A stretch of DNA of 64,000 nucleotides from WVZH01 sp034430425 (GTDB lineage Bacteria > Chloroflexota > Anaerolineae > Anaerolineales > E44-bin32). The notes beneath the pieces were generated by a model. It was given only the letters and a program-made list of their open reading frames with translations, was not told where the DNA came from and did not search any database. How positions within the stretch are numbered: the stretch's first letter is position 1; every line of letters starts with the position of its first letter. The translations under genes and the position numbers were made by a program. The DNA lies in contig DAOUEK010000077.1 of assembly GCA_034430425.1 (NCBI GenBank), positions 1 through 64,000 of the forward strand, read 5' to 3'. Positions 26,341 through 34,175 of the stretch are shown piece after piece.

Positions 26341-27066
26341 ATGATGGAAAACGACTACGAGCGAAGCCCCGGGTTTAGTTTTTCGGGCTGCAAACGCATC
26401 GTTTTCAATATCCTCACCGTCATCGTGTTGTTAACGACGGTGTTTGTGGGCATCGTACTGGTTGTCGTTTTTGTTAATCCCCAGATCTCGATCAATCCTT
26501 TCCCACCACCCACAATGCTGCCTACGCTGGGATCTCCGACGCCCACGCAAACACCGGCAATCACCTTGCCTCCAGTCTGGACGCCGACACAAACAGAAGA
26601 GGCGGGTACAGAACCAGAAGCCACGCCCTCCCCCACCAAGGAACCACCAACAGCAACTGTCACGGAAACACCGGAGGAGGTAGCGGAATACCCCTTCGTC
26701 TTGCAAGTCGGCAGCCCGGCGCTGATTGAAAACTTCATCAACGGATCAGGATGCGAATTCATGGGTGTTTTCGGCCAGGTTTTCAACCAGGACAATCAAC
26801 CCATTCTTGAATTGACGGTGCACCTTGGGGGGGAACTCGAGGGGATAGGGGAAATCGATCTATACTCACTTACAGGAAGCGAGCTGGACGCCGGCCCGGG
26901 CGGGTACCTCTTTAATGTGGCTACAGCACCGATCGCCAGCGCCGGTACGTTGTGGATCCAATTGGAAGATGGCAGTGGAAATCCGATTTCCGAACAAGTC
27001 TACCTGGATACGAGTGATTCCTGCAGTGAGAATCTAATCCTGGTCAATTGGCGACAGGTGCGATAA
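26341..27066 (+). CDS. membrane-anchored protein with TP-rich linker, unknown function
   Basis: 241 residues. One membrane helix (about 20-47) is followed by a proline/threonine-rich spacer (about 52-118). The extracellular C-terminal domain (about 120-241) contains two cysteines, in GSGCEFMGVFG and SDSCSEN, which may form a disulfide. The domain looks like a small beta-sandwich (VFNQDNQPILELTVHLGG) resembling carboxypeptidase-regulatory-like folds, but this is a guess. GAGGAGG is six bases before the ATG. Co-transcribed with the isomerase and closed by a strong terminator. Confidence 0.75.
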   Translation: MMENDYERSPGFSFSGCKRIVFNILTVIVLLTTVFVGIVLVVVFVNPQISINPFPPPTMLPTLGSPTPTQTPAITLPPVWTPTQTEEAGTEPEATPSPTKEPPTATVTETPEEVAEYPFVLQVGSPALIENFINGSGCEFMGVFGQVFNQDNQPILELTVHLGGELEGIGEIDLYSLTGSELDAGPGGYLFNVATAPIASAGTLWIQLEDGSGNPISEQVYLDTSDSCSENLILVNWRQVR

Positions 27067-27094
27067 GTCTCACCCGGCAATGGATGCTAATCTG

Positions 27095-27137
27095 CCCCCC
27101 GATGCGAATTCACATCGGGGGGTGGTTTGTTATTTTC
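27095..27137 (+). terminator. rho-independent terminator
   Basis: A perfect ten-base stem, CCCCCCGATG / CATCGGGGGG, with an eight-base loop is followed by TGGTTTGTTATTTTC. It lies 28 bases after the stop of the preceding gene. Confidence 0.85.
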
Positions 27138-27145
27138 GTTAGCGC

Positions 27146-27398
27146 CGGATATGTATCCGCAATTATCCATAAAATAATGGTAACTGGAGAGAAGATATAA
27201 ACCCATTTGTCGTTTTGGTGGATTACGTAGCGAAGATGGGCAGATACACATCTGCCCAATACCGGTTGCGGATGAATATCCGCAACCAACATCCAAGATT
27301 GTTGGCGTCGGATGTGTATCCGGTGCCAATATTTTGCGGATTTTAATCCGCAGGTGTTTTAGCATGTAGGTTGGGTTTCGTTCCTCAACCCAACCTAC
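27146..27398. repeat. cluster of six small palindromes (REP-like)
   Basis: Six hairpin-forming palindromes fill this gap. CGGATA-TG-TATCCG is at 27146-27159, TGGGCAGAT-N4-ATCTGCCCA at 27237-27258, GGTTGCGGAT-N4-ATCCGCAACC at 27264-27287, an imperfect CGGAT-GTGT-ATCCG within 27304-27327, TGCGGATT-TT-AATCCGCA at 27335-27352, and GTAGGTTGGGTT-N9-AACCCAACCTAC at 27366-27398. Four share a GGAT-N2to4-ATCC core. The last one is the GTAGGTTGGGTT type seen dispersed in many bacterial genomes. No gene fits in the gap. Confidence 0.75.
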
Positions 27399-27408
27399 GG
27401 ACTGCCTA

Positions 27409-28605
27409 CTATCCGTTAATATTCTTCTGCAACGCTTCACAAACCCGATCGACCTCTCCCTCGGTCATGATCGTCGAGAACGGCAGCGCCAAACTTCGCT
27501 TTCCCAGATCTTCCGTCACCGGGAAGTCGCCGGGACGATACTCGAAGCGCTCGATGAAGTAGGGCTGTGTGTGAATGGGCACGAAGTAAGGTCGGGAAGG
27601 AATCCCCGCCGCAGTCAATCGTTCAACCAGGGCACTTCGATCGACATCCCCGGCCAAACGAACCACGTAAACGAACCAGCTGACCCGGGTAGTGTTCGGA
27701 TCTATACGCGGTGCATCTACGCCTGAAATGTCCGCCAGGCGTTCTCCATACCAGTCAGCCACACGCCTGCGCTTATCCAGCAACTCATCCAGCCGACCCA
27801 TTTGTACGCGCCCCAAAGCCGCACTCATTTCATCCAAACGATAGTTGTAGCCCAGATGCGTGTGGTCGAGCCAGGTATCTCCCGGTGCACGACCCTGGTT
27901 GCGTAACGCACGGAAGGAATCCGCCCATGATTCGTCTTGCGTAACGATGATTCCCCCTTCACCGGTGGTGATTTGTTTGTTGGGATAGAAGGCAAACACG
28001 CCAGCATCCGCCAACATTCCGGCCGGGCGTCCCTTGTAGCTGGCGCCGAGCGCCTCACACGAATCCTCGATTACGACCAGGTCATTCTCATTCGCAATCG
28101 CATTCAGCGCGTCAAAATCGGCCGGCTGTCCAAACACGTCTACAGGCAGGATGGCCTTCAAGCGACCACTTTCTTGCGCGCCCTTTCTCGGAAGCCGGCG
28201 AGCCGCCGCCTGGCCACCGCGCAGCAGATCCTGCACGGCCTGTCCCACTTGCTCGGGATCGATGTTGCCCGTACTTGAGTCGATATCGACGAACACCGGC
28301 GTTGCTCGCTCGTAGAGAATCACATTGGCCGAGGAAATGAATGAAAAAGGCGTGGTGATGACCCAATCGCCATCCGTAATACCCGCAGCTCGAACGCAAA
28401 GATGCAGCCCCGCCGTTCCAGAGCTTACGGCAACGGCATATTCGGCGCCGATATAGTCTGCCACAATGTTTTCAAACGCCTCGATCTGCGGCCCCATACT
28501 CAATCTCGGCGTACGAAGCACCTCCAGCACCGCATCCCGCTCCGCATCCGTTAGGTCCGGCGAAGACATATTGATGGAAACCGGTTGTTCGCCATCCTTG
28601 GTCAA
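27409..28605 (-). CDS. DegT/DnrJ/EryC1/StrS sugar aminotransferase
   Basis: A PLP-dependent transaminase that aminates a keto-sugar nucleotide. It has 398 residues. The substrate-recognition start NMSSPDLTDAERDAVLEVL, EAFENIVADYIGAEYAVAVSSGTAGLHL and the Schiff-base Lys210 in FYPNKQITTGEGG are all typical of the family, and EDSCEALGASYKG has the cofactor residues. Most homologues make 3- or 4-amino-deoxy sugars for O-antigen, capsule or N-glycan-like units. The start is TTG at 28605, supported by GGAGG eight bases upstream. It follows the lipoyl-NeuD gene by 38 bases, so it probably supplies the amine that enzyme acylates. Confidence 0.93.
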   Translation of the reverse strand: MTKDGEQPVSINMSSPDLTDAERDAVLEVLRTPRLSMGPQIEAFENIVADYIGAEYAVAVSSGTAGLHLCVRAAGITDGDWVITTPFSFISSANVILYERATPVFVDIDSSTGNIDPEQVGQAVQDLLRGGQAAARRLPRKGAQESGRLKAILPVDVFGQPADFDALNAIANENDLVVIEDSCEALGASYKGRPAGMLADAGVFAFYPNKQITTGEGGIIVTQDESWADSFRALRNQGRAPGDTWLDHTHLGYNYRLDEMSAALGRVQMGRLDELLDKRRRVADWYGERLADISGVDAPRIDPNTTRVSWFVYVVRLAGDVDRSALVERLTAAGIPSRPYFVPIHTQPYFIERFEYRPGDFPVTEDLGKRSLALPFSTIMTEGEVDRVCEALQKNING

Positions 28606-28643
28606 GCCTTTATCCTCCGTTCAGCAATAATGCTATCCCCATA

Positions 28644-29747
28644 TCAATCACGCTTGCTCGATTCCGGCCAGACTGCTCCAGCCCGCACGATACCGTTTGC
28701 GGGCACATCGGCTTTAACCACCGCACTATTCCCTACCCTCGCCCCGGCACCGATCGAAACGCCTAAATTAATCGTGGCTCCCATACCGATCAGTGTGCCC
28801 GCACCTATTTCGACACTGCCCGCCAGCAGGGCTCCCGGTGCGACATTTGCATACTCGGCAATGCGGCAATCGTGTGAAACCACCGCGGCTGTGTTCACGA
28901 TCGCGCCAAACCCAATCGCCACGTCGCTTCCAACGTAGGCATGCGGAAATACTTGAACGCCCTCCGCCAACTCTGCGCTTTCCTCGATATAAGCTGTCGG
29001 GTGAACCAGTGTTGGAAAGGCATAACCAGCCTCGCGCAGCATCTCGAAAACGCGCACCCGACTCTGCATGTCACCGATACCCCCTACAGCGTTGACTGCG
29101 TTTTCCACACCACGCTGCTTAAGTGTTTCCAGGATTTCGGTACCGCCCAAAATCGAAACGTCCATCACCTGACTTCCCGAGGCGAGGCCGTCATCCAACA
29201 CCCCGATGACCGTATACGTGCCAAGCGTACGGATCAAGTCGATCAACGCTTTCCCGTGTCCGCCGCCGCCGTAGACGATGAGCGCCTGCGAATCGAATTC
29301 CCCTTCCGGGATTTCAAGCAGTCTGGCGCGCTGCGCATGTTTGCGCACCACATCCTCTGTGATCCAGATATCTCGCGGCAGCAACTTCAAATCCACACCC
29401 AACTCTTCGGCCAGGGCGAGGGCCGGCTCGGTGATACGCTTATCGAGATCGACCTGTTTAATATTCGAGGCCGCTTTCGTCTTCTTGGGCGGTTTCCATT
29501 TCCGATCGTCAGCCAACCAGCAAAACACCTCTCCCGCCACAAGGCGATCGCCCACGTCCGCCTGGATGCCAGCAACATAGCCGCTCTGTTCGGCCACTAC
29601 ATCGGCCGTTGATTTCGTGGTCTCCAAGGTGCAGATCAGATCACCCGCCGAGATCGAGGCGCCTTCCGAAACATGGACCGCCACGAGCTGCGCTTCACGT
29701 TCGTTGGGATTCAACAACGGCACGCGCACCTCAACTGCAGTAGACAT
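28644..29747 (-). CDS. fusion: lipoyl domain + E3-binding domain + NeuD-type sugar acyltransferase
   Basis: 367 residues with three modules. Residues 1-80 are a lipoyl/biotinyl domain with the attachment Lys45 in LETTKSTAD, the lipoyl rather than biotin (MKM) form. Residues about 105-140 look like the peripheral subunit (E3)-binding domain of 2-oxoacid dehydrogenase E2 (TEPALALAEELGVDLKLL, ITEDVVRKHA). Residues about 155-367 are a NeuD/PglD-family acyltransferase with the Gly-rich N-terminal VYGGGGHGKALIDL, a left-handed beta-helix, and the catalytic His292 in VVSHDCRI. The E2 acyltransferase (CAT) domain with HxxxDG is absent; the sugar acyltransferase sits in its place. Directly upstream are E1beta and E1alpha. 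The inferred role is moving an acyl group from the lipoyl arm to an amino sugar. Carriage of lipoate and the acyl donor are unproven. Confidence 0.88.
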   Translation of the reverse strand: MSTAVEVRVPLLNPNEREAQLVAVHVSEGASISAGDLICTLETTKSTADVVAEQSGYVAGIQADVGDRLVAGEVFCWLADDRKWKPPKKTKAASNIKQVDLDKRITEPALALAEELGVDLKLLPRDIWITEDVVRKHAQRARLLEIPEGEFDSQALIVYGGGGHGKALIDLIRTLGTYTVIGVLDDGLASGSQVMDVSILGGTEILETLKQRGVENAVNAVGGIGDMQSRVRVFEMLREAGYAFPTLVHPTAYIEESAELAEGVQVFPHAYVGSDVAIGFGAIVNTAAVVSHDCRIAEYANVAPGALLAGSVEIGAGTLIGMGATINLGVSIGAGARVGNSAVVKADVPANGIVRAGAVWPESSKRD

Positions 29748-29810
29748 CGTTTTGATCTCTCCATAATGCGAAAAAAGCCATGACGTTTCCCGTTTCCCCT
29801 GTTCGAAGCC

Positions 29811-30809
29811 TCAAGCGACCAACGCCAGCGCCATATTCATGATCTTCTCGACCGAGGGCAGCACCGCCGCCTCAAGCCGGATTGCGGCGGGGATGGGCAT
29901 CTCGAGTGCACCAATGCGGCCGACCTTTATATTGGACGGTATGTCCTCATGCAGTCGCGCCGACACTTCCGCTCCCCATCCCATCGTTTGCGAGCCTTCT
30001 TCAATTACAAGCACTCGTTTGGTCTGAGATGCGCTCTCATATACCGACTCCAGCTTGAATGGGCTGATCTGTGTCGGTACGATCAACTCACAAAATATTT
30101 CCTTCTCGTACGCCAAATTACGCATGGCTTCACGTGCAAGCTCCGCCATGTAGCCATAGGCCACCAACGTCAGGTTCGGTTTCGGTGACCTGTGTAATTG
30201 TAGTTGATAATCGGGATAGCCGTTGCCGCGCCGTACGATGCCGAAATCTCCCCTTCCACCCAATGGCAGAATCGCGCTCGGGTAGAGCAGTTTGTGTTCC
30301 ACAAACAACACCGGGTCGTCGTCCTCCAGCACCGCGTTGCAGAGCAAGGCACCGGGATCATCCAGAGATGAAACAGCGACCACACGCAAGCCGGCCGCCC
30401 CCAAGAAGTGCTTTTCCAAACTCTGGCTGTGTGTCGGACCATAACCACGACCGCCACCCATGGGAGTACGCACCACGAGAGGAAGGCGAGTCGCCTCGCC
30501 GCTCATCCAACGGATTTTTGCTGCGTGATTGATCAATTGATCGGCCGCCAGGATAATGAAATCCCCGAACATGATTTCAACCACAGGGCGCAATCCCCGC
30601 AGTGCCATTCCGATCCCCACACCCACAATACCCGCTTCCGAGACCGGCGTCGTAATCACGCGATCTGAGAACTGCGTCGACAACCCATTCGCCACCTTGA
30701 AGGCACCGCCGTAGGGATCGAGTATATCCTCACCTAAAAAGTAGACCTCAGGCGACTCCTGTAAGCAAGCGACGAGTGCCTCGTTCAAGGATTCCCGCAC
30801 AGTCGTCAT
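29811..30809 (-). CDS. 2-oxoacid dehydrogenase E1 beta subunit (TPP-dependent)
   Basis: 332 residues, matching PdhB/AcoB length. Typical blocks are FLGEDILDPYGGAFKVANGL, the TTPVSEAGIVGVGIGMA pyrimidine-binding core with its catalytic Glu, and a transketolase C-terminal domain (VLVIEEGSQTMGWGAEVSARL). It forms a heterotetramer with E1 alpha in the family and transfers the acyl group from TPP to the lipoyl arm. ATGA overlap with the E1 alpha stop. Within a polysaccharide locus it is unlikely to be the cell's housekeeping pyruvate dehydrogenase, particularly as a pyruvate:ferredoxin oxidoreductase is encoded at 58141. Confidence 0.93.
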   Translation of the reverse strand: MTTVRESLNEALVACLQESPEVYFLGEDILDPYGGAFKVANGLSTQFSDRVITTPVSEAGIVGVGIGMALRGLRPVVEIMFGDFIILAADQLINHAAKIRWMSGEATRLPLVVRTPMGGGRGYGPTHSQSLEKHFLGAAGLRVVAVSSLDDPGALLCNAVLEDDDPVLFVEHKLLYPSAILPLGGRGDFGIVRRGNGYPDYQLQLHRSPKPNLTLVAYGYMAELAREAMRNLAYEKEIFCELIVPTQISPFKLESVYESASQTKRVLVIEEGSQTMGWGAEVSARLHEDIPSNIKVGRIGALEMPIPAAIRLEAAVLPSVEKIMNMALALVA

Positions 30810-31732
30810 GAGGCACCACCCAATGGGAAGGTCAGGGATTGCGGATCGGCTTGTGGATCGCTCTGCGCGTTTGCGTAGGCCTCGGCGATTTCCTCCGCTA
30901 CTGCTTTTTCGATATGCTGCCGCTCCTCGTTTTCAATCCCCGCAGCAAGTAATTGCAATGGATCCTGCGCACGGTACTGCTCGATTTCCTTTGGATCGCG
31001 CCCGTCATCCCCTTTCGAATGCGGCGCGAAGCGGTAGGTGTGCAGGATCAATGCGCGCGGTCCTTCGCCAGTGCGGATCGAGGTCGTATTCTCACGAGCG
31101 CACTGCATGATATTAAACACATCACGTGCTTCCAGCTCCATCGCCGAAATTCCAAATGCCTCAAAACGTGCACACATATCTCCTGCCAAATTTAATTCCA
31201 CAGGCGTACTTTGTGCATAACGGTTGTTTTCGACGATGAAAAATAATGGCAGATTCCAGAGGGAAGCCATATTTAGAGATTCATAAACCACACCTTCACC
31301 AAGCGTGCCGTCACCGATGAAGGTGAATACCACAGAATTTCGCCGCTTCGCGGTCTCAGCAAAAGCCATACCAACCGCGATCGGCACCGTACCGCCGAGG
31401 ATGCCGTTGGCAAAAAAGTCCTGCCATTTGATATGCTGACTCCCCCCCCTGCCGCCGCATATCCCCGTCTCGCGACCGAGCAGTTCTGCGGCCAATGCGT
31501 GCATCGAACCACCGTAGGCCAGAAAATGCCCATGGCAGCGATGGTTGCTGACAACGAGGTCCCCTTCTTGCATGGCCGTCAGGACACCCACGGCATTGGC
31601 CTCTTGACCGATGTAAGTGTGTGTCGTTCCGTAAATCTGACCACTTGGAAATAAATCAAGCAGCCTTTCTTCGAAAAGGCGGATGCGCAGCATCTTTCGA
31701 TACAGGTCAACGTGGTTTGGGGAGGGTTCCAT
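30806..31732 (-). CDS. 2-oxoacid dehydrogenase E1 alpha subunit (TPP-dependent)
   Basis: 308 residues, close to AcoA/PdhA length but lacking an N-terminal extension. It carries the TPP motif GDGTLGEGVVYESLN..VENN and the active-site loop SNHRCHGHFLAYGG with both histidines. GRGGSQHI is the AcoA/PdhA type. The sequence is closer in feel to the acetoin-dehydrogenase/AcoA branch, so the oxoacid could be pyruvate or another small one; it cannot be fixed by reading. No strong ribosome site precedes the ATG at 31732. A terminator upstream at 31811 separates it from the small gene, so this is probably the first gene of a four-gene unit. Confidence 0.92.
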   Translation of the reverse strand: MEPSPNHVDLYRKMLRIRLFEERLLDLFPSGQIYGTTHTYIGQEANAVGVLTAMQEGDLVVSNHRCHGHFLAYGGSMHALAAELLGRETGICGGRGGSQHIKWQDFFANGILGGTVPIAVGMAFAETAKRRNSVVFTFIGDGTLGEGVVYESLNMASLWNLPLFFIVENNRYAQSTPVELNLAGDMCARFEAFGISAMELEARDVFNIMQCARENTTSIRTGEGPRALILHTYRFAPHSKGDDGRDPKEIEQYRAQDPLQLLAAGIENEERQHIEKAVAEEIAEAYANAQSDPQADPQSLTFPLGGAS

Positions 31733-31810
31733 TATTCAAAAGCGCTTCTTTCCAGTCTGTGTTACTCTGGACGGATCGGGACCAGAGACATGATAACACA
31801 AGCTCTTGTT

Positions 31811-31848
31811 GGAAAAAACAATAAGCCGCCCAAGTAAATGGACGGCTT
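31811..31848 (-). terminator. rho-independent terminator after the 60-aa gene
   Basis: On the minus strand AAGCCGtCC / GGgCGGCTT with an eight-base loop, followed by ATTGTTTTTT. It separates the small gene and upstream glycan genes from the E1 alpha unit. Confidence 0.78.
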
Positions 31849-31881
31849 CGAAAATGATATTCTCAACGCCGATGAAAAGAC

Positions 31882-32064
31882 TTACATATTCATCTTTCCG
31901 AAATCTGCTTTAACAATACGCCAGGCTTCGTGGCTTCCCCCGGGAGCACGAGCAACTGCGAAATAGCGTGTCTTGCCTTTGGACTCCTTGGCCTCGATCC
32001 TCCAGTCTGCGCTTGTGAACTTCGACTTCGCCTTGATATCATAAAACTCAAGTGGTTCCTTCAC
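31882..32064 (-). CDS. small basic conserved-looking protein, 60 aa, unknown
   Basis: GTG start at 32064 with a perfect AGGAGG six bases upstream and its own terminator, so expression is well supported. The protein begins KEPLEFYDIKAKSKFTSADW and ends in HEAWRIVKADFGKMNM; it is rich in Lys, Phe and Trp and has no membrane segment. The pattern resembles short uncharacterised proteins in Anaerolineae genomes that start 'PLEFYDIK', but no function is known to me. It stands between the sugar transferase and E1 alpha genes. Confidence 0.72.
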   Translation of the reverse strand: MKEPLEFYDIKAKSKFTSADWRIEAKESKGKTRYFAVARAPGGSHEAWRIVKADFGKMNM

Positions 32065-32243
32065 TGTCCGCCTCCTCTGCAGAATGATTGTGCCGAAAAT
32101 GCCCGCACACAGTCCTATCTTATCCTCTCTACGCTTACCCCACAAGTCAGACTTTTGTACGCCTATATCTACAACCAACTATCAGGCACTATTTTACCTG
32201 CTTAATGGCTTACTGTGAGATAGGCCAACAATGGTGTTTAACA

Positions 32244-32879
32244 TCATCCGCCATCCTGCTTTCCCATGAATTCCTCTGCGGTTGCATGCCCAGGTTGGCT
32301 GATCCCTTCACGTTTGATCACTTTCCAGAAATTAAGCAGCAGGATCTTCATGTCAAGCCGCAGCGACCAATGATCCACGTACCAGACATCACGTTCAAAT
32401 TTCTCCGCCCAGGAAATCACGTTACGTCCACCAATCTGTGCCCAACCGGTGATCCCCGGAAGCACATCATGCCTGCGCGCTTGTTCCGGAGAATAACGCT
32501 CGAGGTACTTCATTAATAACGGCCGAGGACCAACGAGACTCATCTCGCCGCGCAAAACGTTGAATAGCCCGGGCAATTCATCGATGCTGGATGAACGCAG
32601 GAAACGTCCCAATTTGGTGAGTCTGTCTTCATCGGGCAGAAGCGTGCCATTGGCGTCACGCCTATCGATCATCGTCCTGAACTTATAGATTTCGAATGGT
32701 GCTGCCCGATAGCCCGGTCGTAATTGTCGAAAGAGCACCGGTTTCCCCAATTGCATCCGGATCAACAGCGCCGAAAGCGCCATAAACGGGCTGATCAGAA
32801 CCAGGCCAGGCACAGCCAATACCAAGTCGAATATCCGCTTCCGCAATGGGATTCCAGGAATGAACAACGGCATCTTCAT
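32244..32879 (-). CDS. initiating sugar phosphate transferase (PglC/WcaJ-type)
   Basis: A monotopic phosphoglycosyl transferase that places the first sugar phosphate on undecaprenyl phosphate. It has 211 residues, the small PglC-like form without the N-terminal four-helix region of WbaP. One hydrophobic re-entrant segment (about 14-36) is followed by KFRTM, the catalytic Asp-Glu pair in SIDELPGLFNVLRGEMSLVGPRPL, then PGITGWAQIGGRN. ATG 32879 (MKMPLF) is preferred; a longer frame to 32924 has no family match. Confidence 0.92.
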   Translation of the reverse strand: MKMPLFIPGIPLRKRIFDLVLAVPGLVLISPFMALSALLIRMQLGKPVLFRQLRPGYRAAPFEIYKFRTMIDRRDANGTLLPDEDRLTKLGRFLRSSSIDELPGLFNVLRGEMSLVGPRPLLMKYLERYSPEQARRHDVLPGITGWAQIGGRNVISWAEKFERDVWYVDHWSLRLDMKILLLNFWKVIKREGISQPGHATAEEFMGKQDGG

Positions 32880-32945
32880 ACAGGAATTAACCCCGCAGCC
32901 AAACACAAAGAATCGAGCACACACCCGTACGGCACTGGCTGGTAT

Positions 32946-34175
32946 TTATTTATCAATTTGATCTGCAACCTGGATAAGTTCTTCCATTACCGCTTGCATC
33001 CTGCCGGCCAGAATATTTCGATCGAATCGTTCCACGGCACATTTACGTCCAGCGCTGCCCATGCGCGCACACAGATCCGGGTCGGTTTGAAGGATTTTCA
33101 CAGCCCCTGCCAGTGCTTGTGGGTATCCCGGTCGCACGAAAATCCCGGCACCTGCTTCTTCCACCACAGACCTTATCACGCCATCAATGACCAGCAAGAT
33201 CGGACGTCCGGCGGCCAAATAATCGAAGACCTTGTTGGGATAGGTGGTTTTATATGCCGCGATGGGTTTTAGGATGGCGATGCATGCATCCGCAGCAGCC
33301 AGCGCCATGGCGATATTGTTCTTCGACGTCGGTGGCAGAAAATAGACATTGGAAAGCTTCAACGCCGCCGTTTTCCTCATCAGTGCACTTTTTTCTTTTC
33401 CATCACCGATCAAAACGAAGGCCAGTTTCTTTTGATCCCGCAAACGGTCAGCCGCCTCGATGACCACACCGAGATCGTTGGACATGCCATGCGCTCCCGC
33501 ATACATCACTACGAATACTCCCTCGAGATCATGTGCCTGACGGAACGCTGCGCCCTTATCCGTCGGATCAAACATGGACACGTCCACACCGTTAGGAACC
33601 AGGGCAACACGGCGTGCCCCTCGCTCGCGGACATGGCCTTCATAACCCGGCGAGTTGATCACCACTAGATCTGCGGCGAAATACAAAAACCGCTCAAACC
33701 ATCGGGCCAGCTGAATCAACACCCGATTCCGCAGTACACCTACTGCAACCGCAAAATAAGGCCATAAATCACGCACTTCAAATAGAAACGGCTTTCTCTT
33801 CAAACGCGCCAAAGCCCACGCCGCCAAACCCTGAAAGATGGGTGGTGAAGTCCCCCAAACCAGATCCACCTCACGAACACGCAATCCGATGAAAAACGAT
33901 GAGATCGTGAAGCTGAGGAAACTCAGGATGCGGTGAAAAAAGGAGCGGTGCCAGGCCGCATAGGTATAGCAGCGATAAATCACGACACCGTGATCATCTG
34001 TTTCCGTTTTTACCCAGCCGCTCGCGGTACGTTCTCCGGTGAGGTAATTGACCTGCCCGGTAATCACGGTAACGCGGTGTCCCTGGGATGCCAGATAGCG
34101 CGCCATTTCATGGTGGCGCGTCCCGCCTGGCTCACCCAGCGCGGCGAATACTTGATGGATCAGCAGAATATGCAT
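32946..34175 (-). CDS. GT4 family glycosyltransferase (WbuB-like)
   Basis: 409 residues of GT-B fold. The N-terminus MHILLIHQVFAALGEPGGTRHHE is typical of WbuB/FucNAc-type transferases. A membrane-associating hydrophobic stretch lies near 95-115 (FFHRILSFLSFTISSFFIGL). The C-terminal donor site has LVPNGVD, then VYFLPPTSKNN and the PNKVFDYLAAGRP block. ATG 34175 overlaps the end of the heparinase gene by 44 bases; an upstream extension to 34325 would overlap it further and is unlikely. Confidence 0.9.
   Translation of the reverse strand: MHILLIHQVFAALGEPGGTRHHEMARYLASQGHRVTVITGQVNYLTGERTASGWVKTETDDHGVVIYRCYTYAAWHRSFFHRILSFLSFTISSFFIGLRVREVDLVWGTSPPIFQGLAAWALARLKRKPFLFEVRDLWPYFAVAVGVLRNRVLIQLARWFERFLYFAADLVVINSPGYEGHVRERGARRVALVPNGVDVSMFDPTDKGAAFRQAHDLEGVFVVMYAGAHGMSNDLGVVIEAADRLRDQKKLAFVLIGDGKEKSALMRKTAALKLSNVYFLPPTSKNNIAMALAAADACIAILKPIAAYKTTYPNKVFDYLAAGRPILLVIDGVIRSVVEEAGAGIFVRPGYPQALAGAVKILQTDPDLCARMGSAGRKCAVERFDRNILAGRMQAVMEELIQVADQIDK

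Noticed and set aside
27095..27398. CRISPR-like array
   Set aside because: Units are palindromes of different length with irregular spacing and no constant spacer size; no cas genes are present.
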